Shown here: positions 34,333 to 46,970 of the stretch, piece after piece
Layout of the letters: each line of letters starts with the position of its first letter
How positions within the stretch are numbered: position 1 is the first letter of the stretch
Assembly: GCF_018687715.1 (NCBI RefSeq)
Contig: NC_056755.1
Coordinates: forward strand, 42,916,501 to 42,980,500
Source: Carya illinoinensis
Lineage: Eukaryota; Streptophyta; Magnoliopsida; Fagales; Juglandaceae
Direction: 5' to 3'
DNA length: 64,000 nt
Notes under the pieces: model-generated
Database searches by the model: none
The model's input: the letters and a program-made list of their open reading frames with translations, nothing else
Told to the model about the DNA's origin: nothing
Program-made: the position numbers and the translations under genes

Positions 34333-37125
34333 CTTAATTCATAGAATAATGCTAATTTGTCTCTCTATTTTGTCATCTTATTTTGACTGCTTATACATTT
34401 AATTTTTAAATTTTTTTACTTACTGATTAAGAAAGTGACTATTAATATATTAATTTTTTAAAATATTTTTTAAAAATATTTAAACATGTTAAAAATTATA
34501 AATTAAAAATATTAAAAAAAATTTGATAGCACCGAGCATTGGCAATGGCTTATGCATCTTCATATTCATTTTTATATTTGTATAATATCATTCTAAACTA
34601 GTCTACATTAGATTATGCATTTTCAAAATTTTGTATAGCTATGAATAATATTTTTTCAAGTTTGAAGAAGCACAATTCACTTTTCAAATATTATTTTACT
34701 ATTTTTTCTCTCTTTTACACATTAATATCAATTTTGTGAAATTTATATTAAGATGATTTTAATATATTAAATTTATATTAACTTGATGACATAAAGTGAT
34801 TTTTTAGTATATATTAATATTTATTGATAAAAGTGGTCATTTTGATATATAAAATTGATAATATTTAGATATATATAATTGGTATTTTTTAGCGCTAATT
34901 ATAAAATATATAAAAATAATAATTTTAAGAAAAAAGTAAAAATAATAATATATATTTTTTATTATTTGATTTAAAGATGTATAATTTAATGTGAGAGTTA
35001 TTTTATATATATATAATTAATTTTTAAAAAATATAATTTTAAAAATATATATAAAAAAATCAATACTAGTATTCTTATTGATACGCCAGCGGTCACTGCT
35101 GGACAACACTAGCAGCCCTCTAATTGATATTATTGGAGACAAGAATCACGTCGACATCGTTGATCATGACAACAGAAGTGGAAACTTTAGTGTCGAATCG
35201 CACATTAATTTCAACCGAAAATGTATATATGTATGGCTGAATGGGTAAGAAAAGTAGAGCAGAATATTTGGGTGGGGAAACTAAAGCAGTCAGAGGATTT
35301 CTTTCTAGTACTACTCCTATATTTGGTATTTATTCATCTCTTTAATTACCACATTTGCACATATATATATATGTATAAAATTAATTAATTAAGCAAGAAT
35401 AATTAGAAAGTGACAAACTATTAATAATTTTTACACAACTACTTAATAAAATATTGGCTTTTAAAATTTTCTTTTTATTTTAATTATTTGAATTTAAAAA
35501 ATATTTTTTTATTATATAGTACTAGCTAGCTAGTTGTGCATGATATGGTTATTTTTGTATACAACTCAAAATTAAATATATGTATTTGATTTATAATTTA
35601 GATTATATGATTCTTTCCAGCTAGACTTTGCAATTAATGTATATATAATCTTGTGAGTGTTGCCACAATTGTCTATATATATAAACTCTATTTTTTATTT
35701 GATATTTTCCTTGCACACGTCCGTACAAGTTTTCTTGAAAAGTGAATGTTAAAAAAAAATTATGTTAAATGAAAATCCTAAGACTATGTATTTATTTTTA
35801 GGCCATTATATAAAAATGTGTTGAGTTTAGTTGAAATGAAAATAGTAATGAGTTGAATTTTATTTTTTAATTTTATTTTTTTAAACTAATTAAATCCTTC
35901 TATTCATTATTTATATATTACGTATTTAATAACAAAATAAATAAAAAATAAAAAAGATACGATATATAAGAATAATAAATAGAATCTTTGAATAAAGGAA
36001 TTCTTATTCGAAATGATGACAACCCGGTGGTTTTTGTACTTTGGTTTCTCATTGGCACCTACTTTATGCATATATATGAATGGCTATAGTAATTATTACT
36101 AAAGAAGTTTCATTTTTCCTTCTTTCTTTCAAACAAGGCTGTCCGAAGCTTTGTCCCCACTAACAGTACTACTACTTCAAGTTGGGAGTCCCTACCATAT
36201 TTCACGTCCACATGAGCCCTTTATATGCAAATATTGCTCTCAAAACCCTTATTAATTTGTGAAGTCTAAGAAACCAATCTTGGAATCACATAACTATTTA
36301 TATATATATATATATATTATAATATAAGATCATCTAAGACTCGATCTGTCGAAATATAAGCAATGATCTACAAAAATAAATCATATTTGCCCAAGCCGAA
36401 GGTACTCATGTTCCATGCCTATGATCGATCTCTCTCGTGACCTTATCAATATCTATATATATATATATATGTATGTATGTATGTATATAGGTGTGTGTCT
36501 ATATATATAAATAACCTTCTTAATTATTTATCTTTCTTTGAACTTCTAATCCTATAATAGACATTTGACAATGATCGATGGTGATATTCACATGGCATTG
36601 TGCATTAATATGCACTTATATATAATGCTGGCACGATAATATATCAATAATATTATATATATTGATATTAATGATCGTTAATAGGTAATTAATTGCTTGA
36701 CTAATACTAGTAGTGGCTTAATTAATTTGTAATTAGGATCTCTAGCTAGTGTTATATATATATGTATGTATGTATGTATAATGGGCTGTCCGAGCTGGAC
36801 CTTGGGAAAATGACAAAATCTTGGAATACTTTTCAATCGTCAGTTTTCCATGCATGCACCATCTTGGGCCACCCATGTTTTTCTTTCTTTTTCGGTACCA
36901 TTACCAAAAAAAAATGTGTCGGTAGGTACCATTTGACATGTATATGTTATACTCCTTGTTTCGTTTTTTATTTTATTTTATTATGTGGATGATTATTCCT
37001 CGTTCATAATTTGTTCATTAAATTAATTGGATATTGCTTGACAATGGGGCAAGTAAAGGAGTATATATGCTCATATATAATTGCATATTGACTAGAAGTT
37101 GAAATACAGCAACTCCATATATAAC

Positions 37126-37173
<48 letters not shown>

Positions 37174-37700
37174 ATATTAAAGGATAGTAGCCTTCCGACG
37201 TGGAAGATAATACTCTTAATAACAAATAAAATGATGAATTGTATTGACAAGAAGTTGTTTTTATTCTCGTAACATGTTCAAATAACAACTAAAAGGATTG
37301 ATATTGGCCGACATATGATCATGAATACATGCAACAAGCTAAAATTTGATAAGCAATTGGTCATGATCATCAAAACCTTTGAATGATTTGAAATTTGATG
37401 GGCTAAGTCATACATGAAACTTGTATCTTTCTTTCTTTAATGACTAGCACACCTTGACCCCTGTGTGCAAGATTCTGCATCTATTCACATCTTGTGACCA
37501 TAAGGAGAACCATTGATCTGATCATAATATACTATAGTGGACCACGCTTAGATTCGTTGCACATCCACCCATTGGTACCATGCATTTCTGATGGCCATTC
37601 TTAAATGTTCTTTCATAACTTTTCTTTTATCTTTCTTATCCGGATGCATGTAGAGCACATAATATAGCTTATCGTAATCATAATGAAAATATATCATGCT
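34333..37700. other. AT-rich intergenic with microsatellites
   Basis: No gene seen. About 34543-35080 begins GAGCATTGGCAATGGCTTATGC and includes a CTAGTCTACATTAGATTATGCA word similar to 41820-41840, which suggests a Tourist/Harbinger-type MITE remnant. Microsatellites include a TATG/TA tract near 36451-36488, TATG near 36760-36778 and an AT tract at about 37135-37168. The rest is low-complexity. Confidence 0.4.
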
Positions 37701-39258
37701 GCATGTAAAACACATTAACATAACATTCAAAACTCATTCAACATAGCGTGATACATAAAATGAGCTTTCAATAAAGGGCATACATACTTACTACTTTTAT
37801 AAAAGACATGATGTTTACAGTATATATATGGAAGGGTATGATCATGTGATGGCAGACCTTGCTACGACAATGGAGTCTCACCGTACCAAGATTTCCATCT
37901 CAGGATCAACATACAATTTATTCAATAAGCATCAAGTGTCCCTCTAGTTTACAAACAGACCCTTAAATAATTACTGCTAACAAGTTGATCCTTGAATAAC
38001 GAACAAATGGGAATAAAATCCCTTAATAAACTAAATTGATAAATGCTAAAATTAATGGATTAACTTATTTCCTTATTGGTAACTATGAATTAGTAGGATT
38101 GGATGACAACACCAGCTGGTCATGGTGCAAACTCTCTCCAATATTGGACTCCGTCAGTTTTCCCCTCTCTTGTAAGAATCTGACTCTGATGGATGCTAGG
38201 ATAAAATAGTGGTCTTTGTTTGAGTGTAAACAAATTTGGTGAAAGAATGACTTATGTTTTGCTTGGCTATCCACAGATTGCACAACCTTGTCATGGGGGT
38301 AAATATGACCTTTGTTTTGAGTGCATTACGTTGGTTATAAAACATTTATTTATTTTTTGCTTGGCTAATCGTAGACATGGACAACCTTGCCACGGGGGTA
38401 AATATGGCATTTGCTTATGTTTTTGATGTTGTTTAGTACGCTTGTGTTTAAGGTCTTTTGTATATATTATTATATGAAATGCTTCTAAAAATATTACTGC
38501 TATTTTTTAGAATGCTTTCTTTCTGCATTCTGAAACTGGCTCATATTTACACATTCGTATATGTTTGCTGCTTACTAAGTTGGTGAACTCACCCTTTATC
38601 TACTTTTTTTTTTTACAGATGATTTTAATGGCACGTGGCAAGATTTTAAGAGAAATGTGAGATAAGTGCCAGGTGGTGTAAGTGGATTTGTCTAAGTTAA
38701 GAGAAATTTTTTTAGTGTTTAGTTTATTTTATTTTTGAGGACTTCTTGTATTTAAGTTTTTATTATTGTGGATTTCAAGTTAATGGGTACACCCCGGGGT
38801 ATGGGGCGTGACATTGCTGGTGGTTACTGAAAGCACTTCCGTGCTTGAAGACTGTGTGTTGGATGTGAATGGGTTGGCAACTTAACGCTTCGGTGGTGCA
38901 GTGCTAATCCTCTTTGGCGTGGCCTAAACAGGTCTGTAGTAGTGGGGCCATCCCATGGTGGTGCAGCAGCTAAAACCTAGGTGATAAAAGGGCTAAACGG
39001 CTTGGGAAAGTAAGGAGTTGTGGAATGACCTAATGTTGTGATGAAGACGCACTTTCCAAGTGCATGGGGATCACGATGTTGGTATATATAGCAGTCGCGT
39101 AGAGTTTTCTTTGCAACTAGATTTGGGCTTTTTAATGGTTTTGGGTCTTGGGTTGGCTTGTCACACACATACATGGACTAAATCCAATTTTTATTGTTTG
39201 GAATCTAGGGCTTTTCAATTTTAAGGGTTCAACTAAATTCTAGGGTTTACCTATAATT
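37701..39258. other. Intergenic, possible decayed LTR or retroelement DNA
   Basis: No reading frame with recognised domains. An imperfect duplication lies at 38255-38410. The words GTACACCCCGGGGTATGGGGCGTGACATT near 38787-38815 suggest retroelement LTR edges, but I found no partner LTR. The function of the segment is unknown. Confidence 0.3.
38255..38410. repeat. Imperfect two-copy repeat, about 110-bp period
   Basis: TTGCTTGGCTA...CACAACCTTGTCATGGGGGTAAATATG (about 38257-38310) recurs as TTGCTTGGCTAATC...GGACAACCTTGCCACGGGGGTAAATATG (about 38357-38407). Differences are scattered, so it is older than the other tandem copies in this window. Confidence 0.7.
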
Positions 39259-39779
39259 AAGAGTGTAAAAATAAATCGAAAAACTGGAAAACTGACCTCG
39301 ACTGGACCAGACCAGTTGGTGCGGTATGGCTTTCGACCCGTTCAGTCCAGAATCGGTTAATTCATTTTAAAAATTAGTTAAATCTAGTTTGGAATCGATT
39401 TTACGTTTTTCAACACTAGACCAAAACGGTTCATATATTATATATATTATTACTTTGTAATATTATAATATAAAATATTATATATAAAATATATATAATT
39501 ATGTATGAAATAATATATTATAATTTATAACATAACATTTTATTGCTTAATAAATTCTCAACATATTTTTTTTTTTAATAAATACATTAGTGATACTAAT
39601 GTACTTAATATATTGAAACTGAAAAACTAAACCAAATCAGACCAGAACCGGTAAAACCGGAAGTACCAATTTGGAGGATAATTAGTGCGTAATCGATTTT
39701 AAAAAATGCAAAACCGGTGTTACCAATTCGGTCTTAGATTTTGTCTAAACTAGACTAAATTGGATTGGTTACACCCTTA
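39259..39779. mobile_element. Palindromic-ended MITE-like element (possibly hAT-like)
   Basis: The ends read TAAGAGTGTAAAAATAAATCG and, in inverse, TAAGGGTGTAACCAATCC. Just inside, words such as ACCAGACCAGTT, AACCGGTAAAACCGG and AATCGATTTTA occur in both orientations around an AT-rich core. No coding capacity is visible. No clean target duplication was found, so the superfamily is a guess from overall layout. Confidence 0.45.
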
Positions 39780-41376
39780 TTTATAATGTCATGAGCTAAG
39801 TCATTTAATAACCTCAATGAGCCAATCTGAAATTCTAAAATAAGCTCAACTCATCTAATAAATATTTTTGGACTTATAAATTAATTCTTACGCTTTAACC
39901 TAATTATTGAGTCTAATAAAAACTTCATAATCCACCAAAATAGTTTCTAGGCCCATAACCAATTCAAAATTATCTAACAAATCTCAATTGTGTTTCTAAA
40001 ATATCAACCCATTAATACCATCCAAAATCATTAGCTAAATTTTAGTGAACTTAAAATGAACTTTTGAGCCTATGAGCCTAATTAAAATTCCTAGACAACT
40101 TCAGTAAATTAATAGCTCGTGGGCTTATTCAATATAGCCCATTAAACCTAATTTGGGTCCAATAGATTATCTATATATTGGTATTAGAAATATTGAAGTA
40201 CTGGTCGTTATAACTTCGAACCTTAAGATTTAGACAAGAACTTTGAGCCCGCTAGCCTTACATTCTCACTTGTTTAAACATGGTAACCGATCGAGTAAGC
40301 GAGTTAAATTTAATGCCATATAATATACTTACCATAAAATAAGTTTATATGGTTTATTTATAGTAATAAGTACTATTCTTTTATATTCTAATCGGCCTTG
40401 TTATTCTCTGTCACATTGTTAATGTAACACATTTAAGTAGGTCCCAATTGAGTGTTGAAAAAGAAGTCACTGGCAATGTGATACGTCAATGATCGAGGAT
40501 GACAAGATCTAAAAGGAAATGTGTTTGGTGTTTACTTAAAAATGTAAACAATCAGCATATTTCCTGATCTCAAGACCATAGGACGTGCTTCGGTTTGCCA
40601 TACGTTTTGGGTGATACATTAATGTGAAAAACTCTATTTTTGGTGCCTAATGACGGATACTTTAATGGGAAATAGGCCAGAGACCATTGCATTGATCTGG
40701 AATCATGTCACTATGAACTTATGTGATCATCTCATAAAACAGTGAATGGACGGTAGGCTTTATTTAGATTTGGATTCTAATCCCAATGATCAAGCCCACT
40801 TATAACAGTTTGCCCTCTTATTTCCCGGACAGCCGAGAAAATGGTTTATTTGTACACTTGACTTGGATTTAGATTCTAATTCCTTTAAAATCTTTTCTGA
40901 ACTTATGGTTTCAGGTAATGAAATGGGTAAGAATTTTTCTAATTCTATCGTATTATTGTTTACCACTTCCAGACAGAGAACAGGCAGTGATGTGTAGGGG
41001 CCAGAAACCATGGTTAGTGTTTTTAAAGTCTAGTGATGTTTGGTTTTTAGTGGTGGGAGTTGGCAGTGTGGTGGTGGATTTGATGTGGTGTCACCTGGGC
41101 TGGAAGTTCAGGGTAGCAGCTGCGTTAATGTTAGCAAAAACTTCATGATGTTTGGCATCAGCATCTTTATATTATTCAGTATACAGCCCATTTCAGTGCA
41201 TATCTGATCCACGAGCAGATGTTTCTTTAGAGCCAATGTTGTTTGACGTACTGGTATTATTTTATCAAAGATTTATTGGTTTAACTCTGTTGATCATCAT
41301 GTTTTTCTCCCATGATTTGTAGGAATTGATGCATATATATATATTTCCATGATCATTTTGTTTGGCACACTTGGAT
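39780..41376. other. Intergenic
   Basis: No gene called. A plus-strand frame at 40918-41148 and a minus-strand frame at 40790-41011 overlap, and neither resembles a known family. The region leads into the exon-like segments at 41377-41654 and might include further decayed exons. Confidence 0.35.
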
Positions 41377-41654
41377 TTTGGCAATTGGAATCATGGCGCA
41401 GTGCTGTTGACAGAGCATTCATCAGCTAGATGTGTGGGAAACAGTAATATTTTTGGTAAATTTACTTCTCTAACTGTTTCTGATAATCTTTTTATTTTCT
41501 TTTCTTCACTGTACTCTTAGACACTTCATGGAGACATTGGAACAAAGGGGAAAGAAACCATCTTGTCAAAATGACAGTACTGAAACAATGAAAACTGCTA
41601 TAAAATTTGCTGAAGCCGAAGAGATGATGATGCTAGCTCCTAACGTTTCTTCAG
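41377..41654 (+). pseudogene. Possible exon remnants of an unidentified gene
   Basis: The segment 41521-41654 is preceded by CTCTTAG and followed by GTTAGC, so it could be a 134-base exon. One frame is open throughout (about 44 residues, rich in K, E and M, including KFAEAEEMMMLAP). A second open stretch ending at a GTAAAT donor-like site lies at about 41377-41453. I do not recognise the protein. These could be relics of a captured or decayed gene, or chance. Confidence 0.25.
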
Positions 41655-43613
41655 GTTAGCTAGCCCTTTTCTTAGCAAATTGCACGTGATGTTACGATCA
41701 TGAGATTTGTAACGACATGCTGGGTTTCTCGTATGCATATCTTTCTCATTGTTAGAGCTTCCTCTCATGCAAATGCAAATTCAACGAGGAGTTTGCCTAA
41801 TAGAGGCTAAAAATAGTCTACATTAAATCATGCAACTTCAAAAAATATGACTTTTAGTTACAGTAATTTGGGATTGGAGGTCACATTTGTTTGTACTGTA
41901 ACTAGACCAAAGCAAATAAAAAATACTTTCTCTCTTCCTCGAATGTCCCTCTCCTGAACTCAGTTCTCCTTTCTTCCTCCCGTAGTATTTCCCCTCCATT
42001 TCTCCCTCACTTCCTTTTTGCTAGGGTTTCTTCCATTTCTCAATCTTTGAAAAATCACTACTTTTTTTATCTCCTCTTGTGTCTGCGAAATCACTTTTCT
42101 TTCGATCCTCTCCTAGACAGACCTTTGTCCACCACCTTCTATTTCATCGCAGTAGTAGCAATTCGTTGCAGCAACACCAGTCCGTTGCAGCAGCACCAGT
42201 CGAAGCCCTTTGCTTTCAAGGCTTTTAGCAGCATCAGTTGTAGTAGCACCAGAACATCCTGCTATGATTTTGCAAAAAATAGGTAAGTATGTTTGAAATT
42301 TGTTTTACATGTTATGTTGACTTAGAAGTGGTGTGATGATTTTATTGTGTATTGAGGGTTTAGGGTTTTGTTATTAGGGATTTTCTTGTAAAGTTTCGAA
42401 CCAAAGGGATTTTGTTTGTGAAATTGATTTGTTACTCGAATCAACCAATAGACATAAGTTAAAGAGATGATTTTGCTCGAATCAATCAAAGGGATTTTGT
42501 TTGTGGAATTTGGGAACATCAGATTGTACGTCCAATAGTAACGCCCCAAGAGATTCAAAAGTTATAAAGATGATTTCAAATGGCTCGGCATTCCTCTATG
42601 AGATTCTTCTGGAATTTGTGGCTCTTGTATAGGTCCTGTGTATTTGTGGCTATTCTTTTTGTTTTTTTAATGAAAATTTTCAATGACTTGTTAAAATACA
42701 AAAGAGAAACGTTGCTGTCTCATTCTCTCTGTTGGTTAATGTAGCTTTGCACTTGATTAATGGTATCAAGGTGAATATAGTTGTGTTTGAATACATTGGC
42801 ATCATACTGATAGAGTGGCAGGAATATACCGATAAAGTGGAAGAAAATGAATATTGATTTTATAAATAAACAATTAATTCTTTGTATTAGAAAATCATCT
42901 TTTGGGTTAGTCAATGCCCATTTTTGTTTTCCTCTGTATTGGTTTTAACACAAAATTTCTTGAAGAGCAAAGGAATTAATTCACGTATTTTTTGATTCCT
43001 AAGAGAAAAAAAACATTTGTTGTGTTAGCTAGCTTTAGGTGACTAAAGAGCATGCATGATGATTCTTAATTAGATTCTTAATTCTATATATGTATGTATG
43101 TTTATATATGTATGTAAGCATTCTATTACCACATGCGAGATGCATTCCAAAATAACGCTCATAATAATAAAAAAAACGTACATAAAAATTGATTGTAAAT
43201 GATAGAAAATATAAAACATAATGAAAAAGAAGATGGAGAAGAGAGAAGGAGAGAGAGACTTTAATAACTACATATTTGTCATAGATGAAATGAAGTTGAT
43301 GATCTGCCTCGAAATACTTTGGCTTGAAGGGATCATAATAATTAGAACCCAATACTAAAAATATCAACACTAGAGGCAGCATTTAATTTGTGGCTATGGT
43401 AACAATGAGGCACCCGACACAGGATTTGAATGCAAATCCATCTTTTGCTCCACTTTGGTATCTTTTGCTAACTCATTATCTTGTGATGCGTCTGAGTTTG
43501 ATTTGAACACTCATTTAATTATGTGCCACCTCATTTAATTATATTCCTTAATTATTTTGGTCTTGTTTAAAATTTGTATTCAAGTTTTATGATAAACTTT
43601 AAATTATTTAAGG

Positions 43614-45118
43614 ATGGAATCTTCATTTGATGCGGATCACTTCTTCACCACTATCTTGTAAAGTGGTAGACAAGGAAAAGACAACACTCCATTCAATAGT
43701 ATACATGATAATGTGGTGTTCCAACCATCACAAGCTGAAGGTGAACAAAAGCACATACTAAAAAATCTCAATGAGATGTGTCTTTCACCATAGAGGAGGA
43801 TAATCTCCTTGTTTCAGTTTGGCTAAACATTAGCCTTGATGTTATAAGGGGTACTGACAAAAAATTCACACAAATGTGAGAAAGAATTTAAGAATACTAT
43901 AATGAGTATAAAAAACCAAATAATAATGTGGTGTTCCAACCATCACAAGTTGAAGATGAACAAAAGCACACACTAAAAAATCTCAATGAGATGTGTCTTT
44001 CACCATAGAGGAGGATAATCTCCTTGTTTCAGTTTGGCTAAACATTAGCCTTGATGTTATAAGGGGGACTGACAAAAAATTCACACAAATGTGAGAAAGA
44101 ATTTATGAATACTATAATGAGTATAAAAAATCAAATAATAATGTGGTATTCCAACCCTCACAAGCTGAAGGTGAACAAAAGCACACACTAAAAAATCTCA
44201 ATGAGATGTGTCTTTCACCATAAAGGAGGATAATCTCCTTGTTTTAGAGTGGCTAAACATTAGCCTTGATGTTATATGGGGGACTAACAAAAAATTCACA
44301 CAAATGTGAGAAAGATTTATGAATACTATAATGAGTATAAAAAACCAAATACTCATGAAAGTTCGACTGTGTCATTGACTAATTGATGGCAATCTATCCA
44401 AAAATGCACAAACAAGTTTTGTGTTGTTGTAACACAAGTAGAGTCTTTGCATCCAAGTGGTACCACGGAGTTGAATAAGGTATTAATTTTGTTTCTCCTT
44501 TAGTATTTTTATATGCTTGGGCTTTTTTACATACTAACTTTATTACTTTGTTAATTTATGATTGAGAATGCGAAAATTATGTACAAAAAGGTTAAGAAGG
44601 CAAGTTTACCATAGAGCAGTGTTGTCTATCGAGACACCAATCAAAATGGCAACAACATCAGTCAACATTGTCAATGAGGAGGTAACTACTTGGAAAATGT
44701 CCAACCAGTACTAGCTTAGCTCTAAATGGAGACACTATTTTGGATGACAATTACATCGAGGTCATCCATGACAGACCTCCAGATAAGAAGACTGAGAAAT
44801 AAAAGGAAAGCAAGAGGAAGTCTATAGAAGTATCAAATGCTGAATATAACCATGCCTTAGCTTGCATGAAAAATAATAGAAATGCATGCATGGTGGAGAG
44901 AAGAGAAGTAATCAGCAAGGCAGAGTGAGATAGAAGTGAACATCTTGCACTTGAGAAGAAGTTTGAAACTAAAATAATACAATTAGATCTTGTTGGTATG
45001 AATGCAAAGTAACAAATTTATTTCCAACATCTTCAGGATGAAATTTACGAAAATTTAATGAATAAGTTTACAATCACATCACCATCTGAGTACTCATCCA
45101 CACCTTTTGGAGGTGTGT
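43614..45118 (+). pseudogene. Harbinger-associated Myb/SANT-like protein gene, triplicated exon, broken
   Basis: It opens with ATG at 43614 (MESSFDADHFFTTIL), as such proteins commonly do. The next segment is a SANT/trihelix-like domain (EEDNLLV...WLNISLDVI, then KKFTQM and the tail NTIMSIKNQ in one frame) present three times in tandem. After the third copy, broken frames continue with LTNRW-like, KVKKASF-like and HDRPPDKK-like segments and a charged coiled-coil-like C-terminus (to about 45118). Many stops and shifts make it non-functional. In plant annotations relatives are often mislabelled 'glutathione S-transferase T3-like' or 'NAM-associated'. The family assignment rests on order and flavour of these segments. 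Confidence 0.55.
43711..44350 (+). repeat. 215-bp tandem repeat, three copies
   Basis: Copies start at 43711, 43926 and 44141 with ATGTGGTGTTCCAACC or a close variant, an exact period of 215 bases. The third copy ends about 44350 and is a few bases short. They differ at scattered sites and small indels. The unit equals one SANT-like exon of the Harbinger accessory gene. Confidence 0.93.
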
Positions 45119-45120
45119 AA

Positions 45121-45850
45121 GTATTTGTCTAGTCTATTTGAACATTGTAATTAACAGTAGTATATGTTTAACTTATATTTTGTCTATTTTAGTGGTCGTC
45201 TAGCCACATGTGATGAAAATACATGTAGCTGGGCAGTAACTATGTGACCAGATATGGCTACCCTGCTTTTAGTTTTGTGATTGGGCATTGTCTTTATTTT
45301 TTGTGATGAGCAAATTTTTGTGATGTTTTGTGACTGGCCATAGTTTAGTGTGATTTTGAGGTGAAAATGTATCACCATATGTGCTGATTATGTAAAACTA
45401 GATGTGTTGAACATTAGTGTTGATAGTTTTGTGATGTGGAATTGGTTTTGTGATGATAGTTTTTTACCAAATTTGGAATTGTGGAATGTCCCAGAATTGG
45501 TTTTGTGGAATTTGTGTAGGTTATTTGTGTTCTTTTCCAATTAATGGTTGTATCATGAATGTTTGTAGACATGAGTATCCAAACTTTCCAATTACTCAAG
45601 TTATGATGTATACTCCAAGTTTCTTAATTTATTCTCTTGATCTATATCTCCTATTGTATAATATTGATATTTCCACGTAGCTCTTAATTTAAAAAGAAAA
45701 TTAATAGAAAAGAAATTAAAAAAATATTAAATTAATAATATTTTATTATTAATTTGACTAATAGATGAATGATTTAAAGTGAAAATAAGTTTTAAAAAGA
45801 ATAATTAAATAAAAAATTATGTGATATTATACAAATTTTTGAATGAGGCT
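45121..45850. other. Intergenic
   Basis: TTGTGA and TTTTGTG words recur, but no coding sequence is recognised. It may be the 3' part of the Harbinger element. The last 100 bases are AT-rich. Confidence 0.4.
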
Positions 45851-45937
45851 GTGGCATTGAGGCTTGGACCTTTTAACCTGGCAGATGAGGCTGCACGGGC
45901 TTACGATCAAGCTGCCTTTCCAGACCATTATTATTAG
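45851..45937 (+). pseudogene. AP2/ERF domain relic
   Basis: The frame VALRLGPFNLADEAARAYDQAAF runs into PDHYY and a stop. It aligns with the middle of an ERF AP2 domain ([22 protein letters not shown]): strand 3 and most of the amphipathic helix remain. Upstream and downstream AP2 parts are gone. It lies about 2.1 kb from the 3' end of the intact ERF098-like gene and in the opposite orientation. It is best explained as a decayed third member of the local ERF cluster. It is too short to be functional. Confidence 0.72.
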
Positions 45938-46069
45938 TTTTAAAAACAAAAACAAAGAAGATTAAAGGTTGTGGGGTCTTTTATATTCTTCCTATAATCC
46001 AAATAACTTTCATAAACAAGTGGATTGGATGGATCTACCATGTCAGTCTGCTTTTCTTATTTCCTTTCA
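45938..46069. other. Short spacer after the ERF relic
   Basis: No gene, repeat or regulatory signal recognised. Confidence 0.4.
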
Positions 46070-46244
46070 GTTTGGATGTTGAAAGGTATTATTAAATTAC
46101 GTTACAAAAGGAGTAAAAAATAAATAGAAAGTAATAATAAAATATTAAATAATAGTAAAAAATAATAATTAATAATTAATAAATTAATAAATAATAATAA
46201 AATATATTAAAAAATATTAAAATACTCTCAACATCCCAACAAAC
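46070..46244. mobile_element. AT-rich MITE-like element
   Basis: The ends GTTTGGATGTTGAAAGGTATT and (inverse) GTTTGTTGGGATGTTGAGAGTATT form an imperfect inverted repeat. The core is almost only A and T (TAATAATAAAATAT-type words). The ends resemble 26546-26743. Confidence 0.5.
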
Positions 46245-46970
46245 TTTCTTTGACGGGTTGGTGTTGTCTGCTCACATGTTTTGAGGATTTGTAGATACGA
46301 TTTGTGGTTAAAAGAACAGGCTACCTAGTCAAATCTGAGCCTTAGAATGTATACGTTATCTTATCTTTGTCAGGGGTCTAATATTTTATATGGTTCTCAT
46401 TGATTTCATGCTATTGGGCCATGCATGTTTGGTTGACTTCCTTTCTTAGGTGGCGTCAATTTTGGCATACAATCCGTCAATATTGAGAAGTAGTATCAAT
46501 ATCGTACCTAGTATTTTATCCTTTTACGGTTTCTTTGACATATAATAACGTGAGTACCTCTACCTCTAATTGTAAAATTCATAAATACCACATAATTATT
46601 TTAAAAAAAAGTAAAATTTATTATTAAAAAATTAATATTTTTCATATAAATCTCATATTTTGTTCATTTTTTTATAAGTGATAACGTGGCGATTGTATAA
46701 TTCACTATTATAAATATATTTTTTCTAATAATATTGAGAAATGATAAGTGCAATTTTAGGGTACGTAAATATTATACAATCTTTTTTTAAAAAGTAAGTA
46801 AATATATGATTTATACGAAAAAAAATTAATTTTTTAATAGTGAATCTCATTTTTTACAAAAAGATTATATAGCACTTACGCATTTAATGTATATTTAGAT
46901 TACTCAGGAATATTAAAGATTCACCCACACTAACCATACATATGCACATGATATCATGTCCTAAGAATCT
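46245..46970. other. AT-rich intergenic
   Basis: No gene seen. TTAATTTTTTAATAATGAATCTCAT-like words near 46610-46645 and 46815-46855 repeat each other loosely and also resemble 25445-25480, so they may be fragments of a shared repeat. Confidence 0.4.

Larger units (their letters stand above)
41800..45120 (+). mobile_element. Decayed PIF/Harbinger-type element (accessory gene only)
   Basis: A leader-like region (41800-42290), with a pyrimidine-rich stretch and a CAG-rich patch, precedes about 1.3 kb of intron-like or spacer DNA. The broken Myb/SANT-like accessory gene follows at 43614-45118. The accessory protein of Harbinger transposons normally brings the transposase to the nucleus and the ends. 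No DDE transposase ORF is recognisable and I could not define terminal inverted repeats, so the limits are approximate. Similar words at 34543-34620 suggest a related MITE there. Confidence 0.5.

Noticed and set aside
37004..37288. Minus-strand 94-residue frame with a tyrosine/isoleucine run
   Set aside because: The run is the translation of the AT microsatellite.
43711..44350. CRISPR-like or satellite array
   Set aside because: Three 215-bp units without spacers in a plant nuclear sequence; the unit is an exon of a transposon gene.
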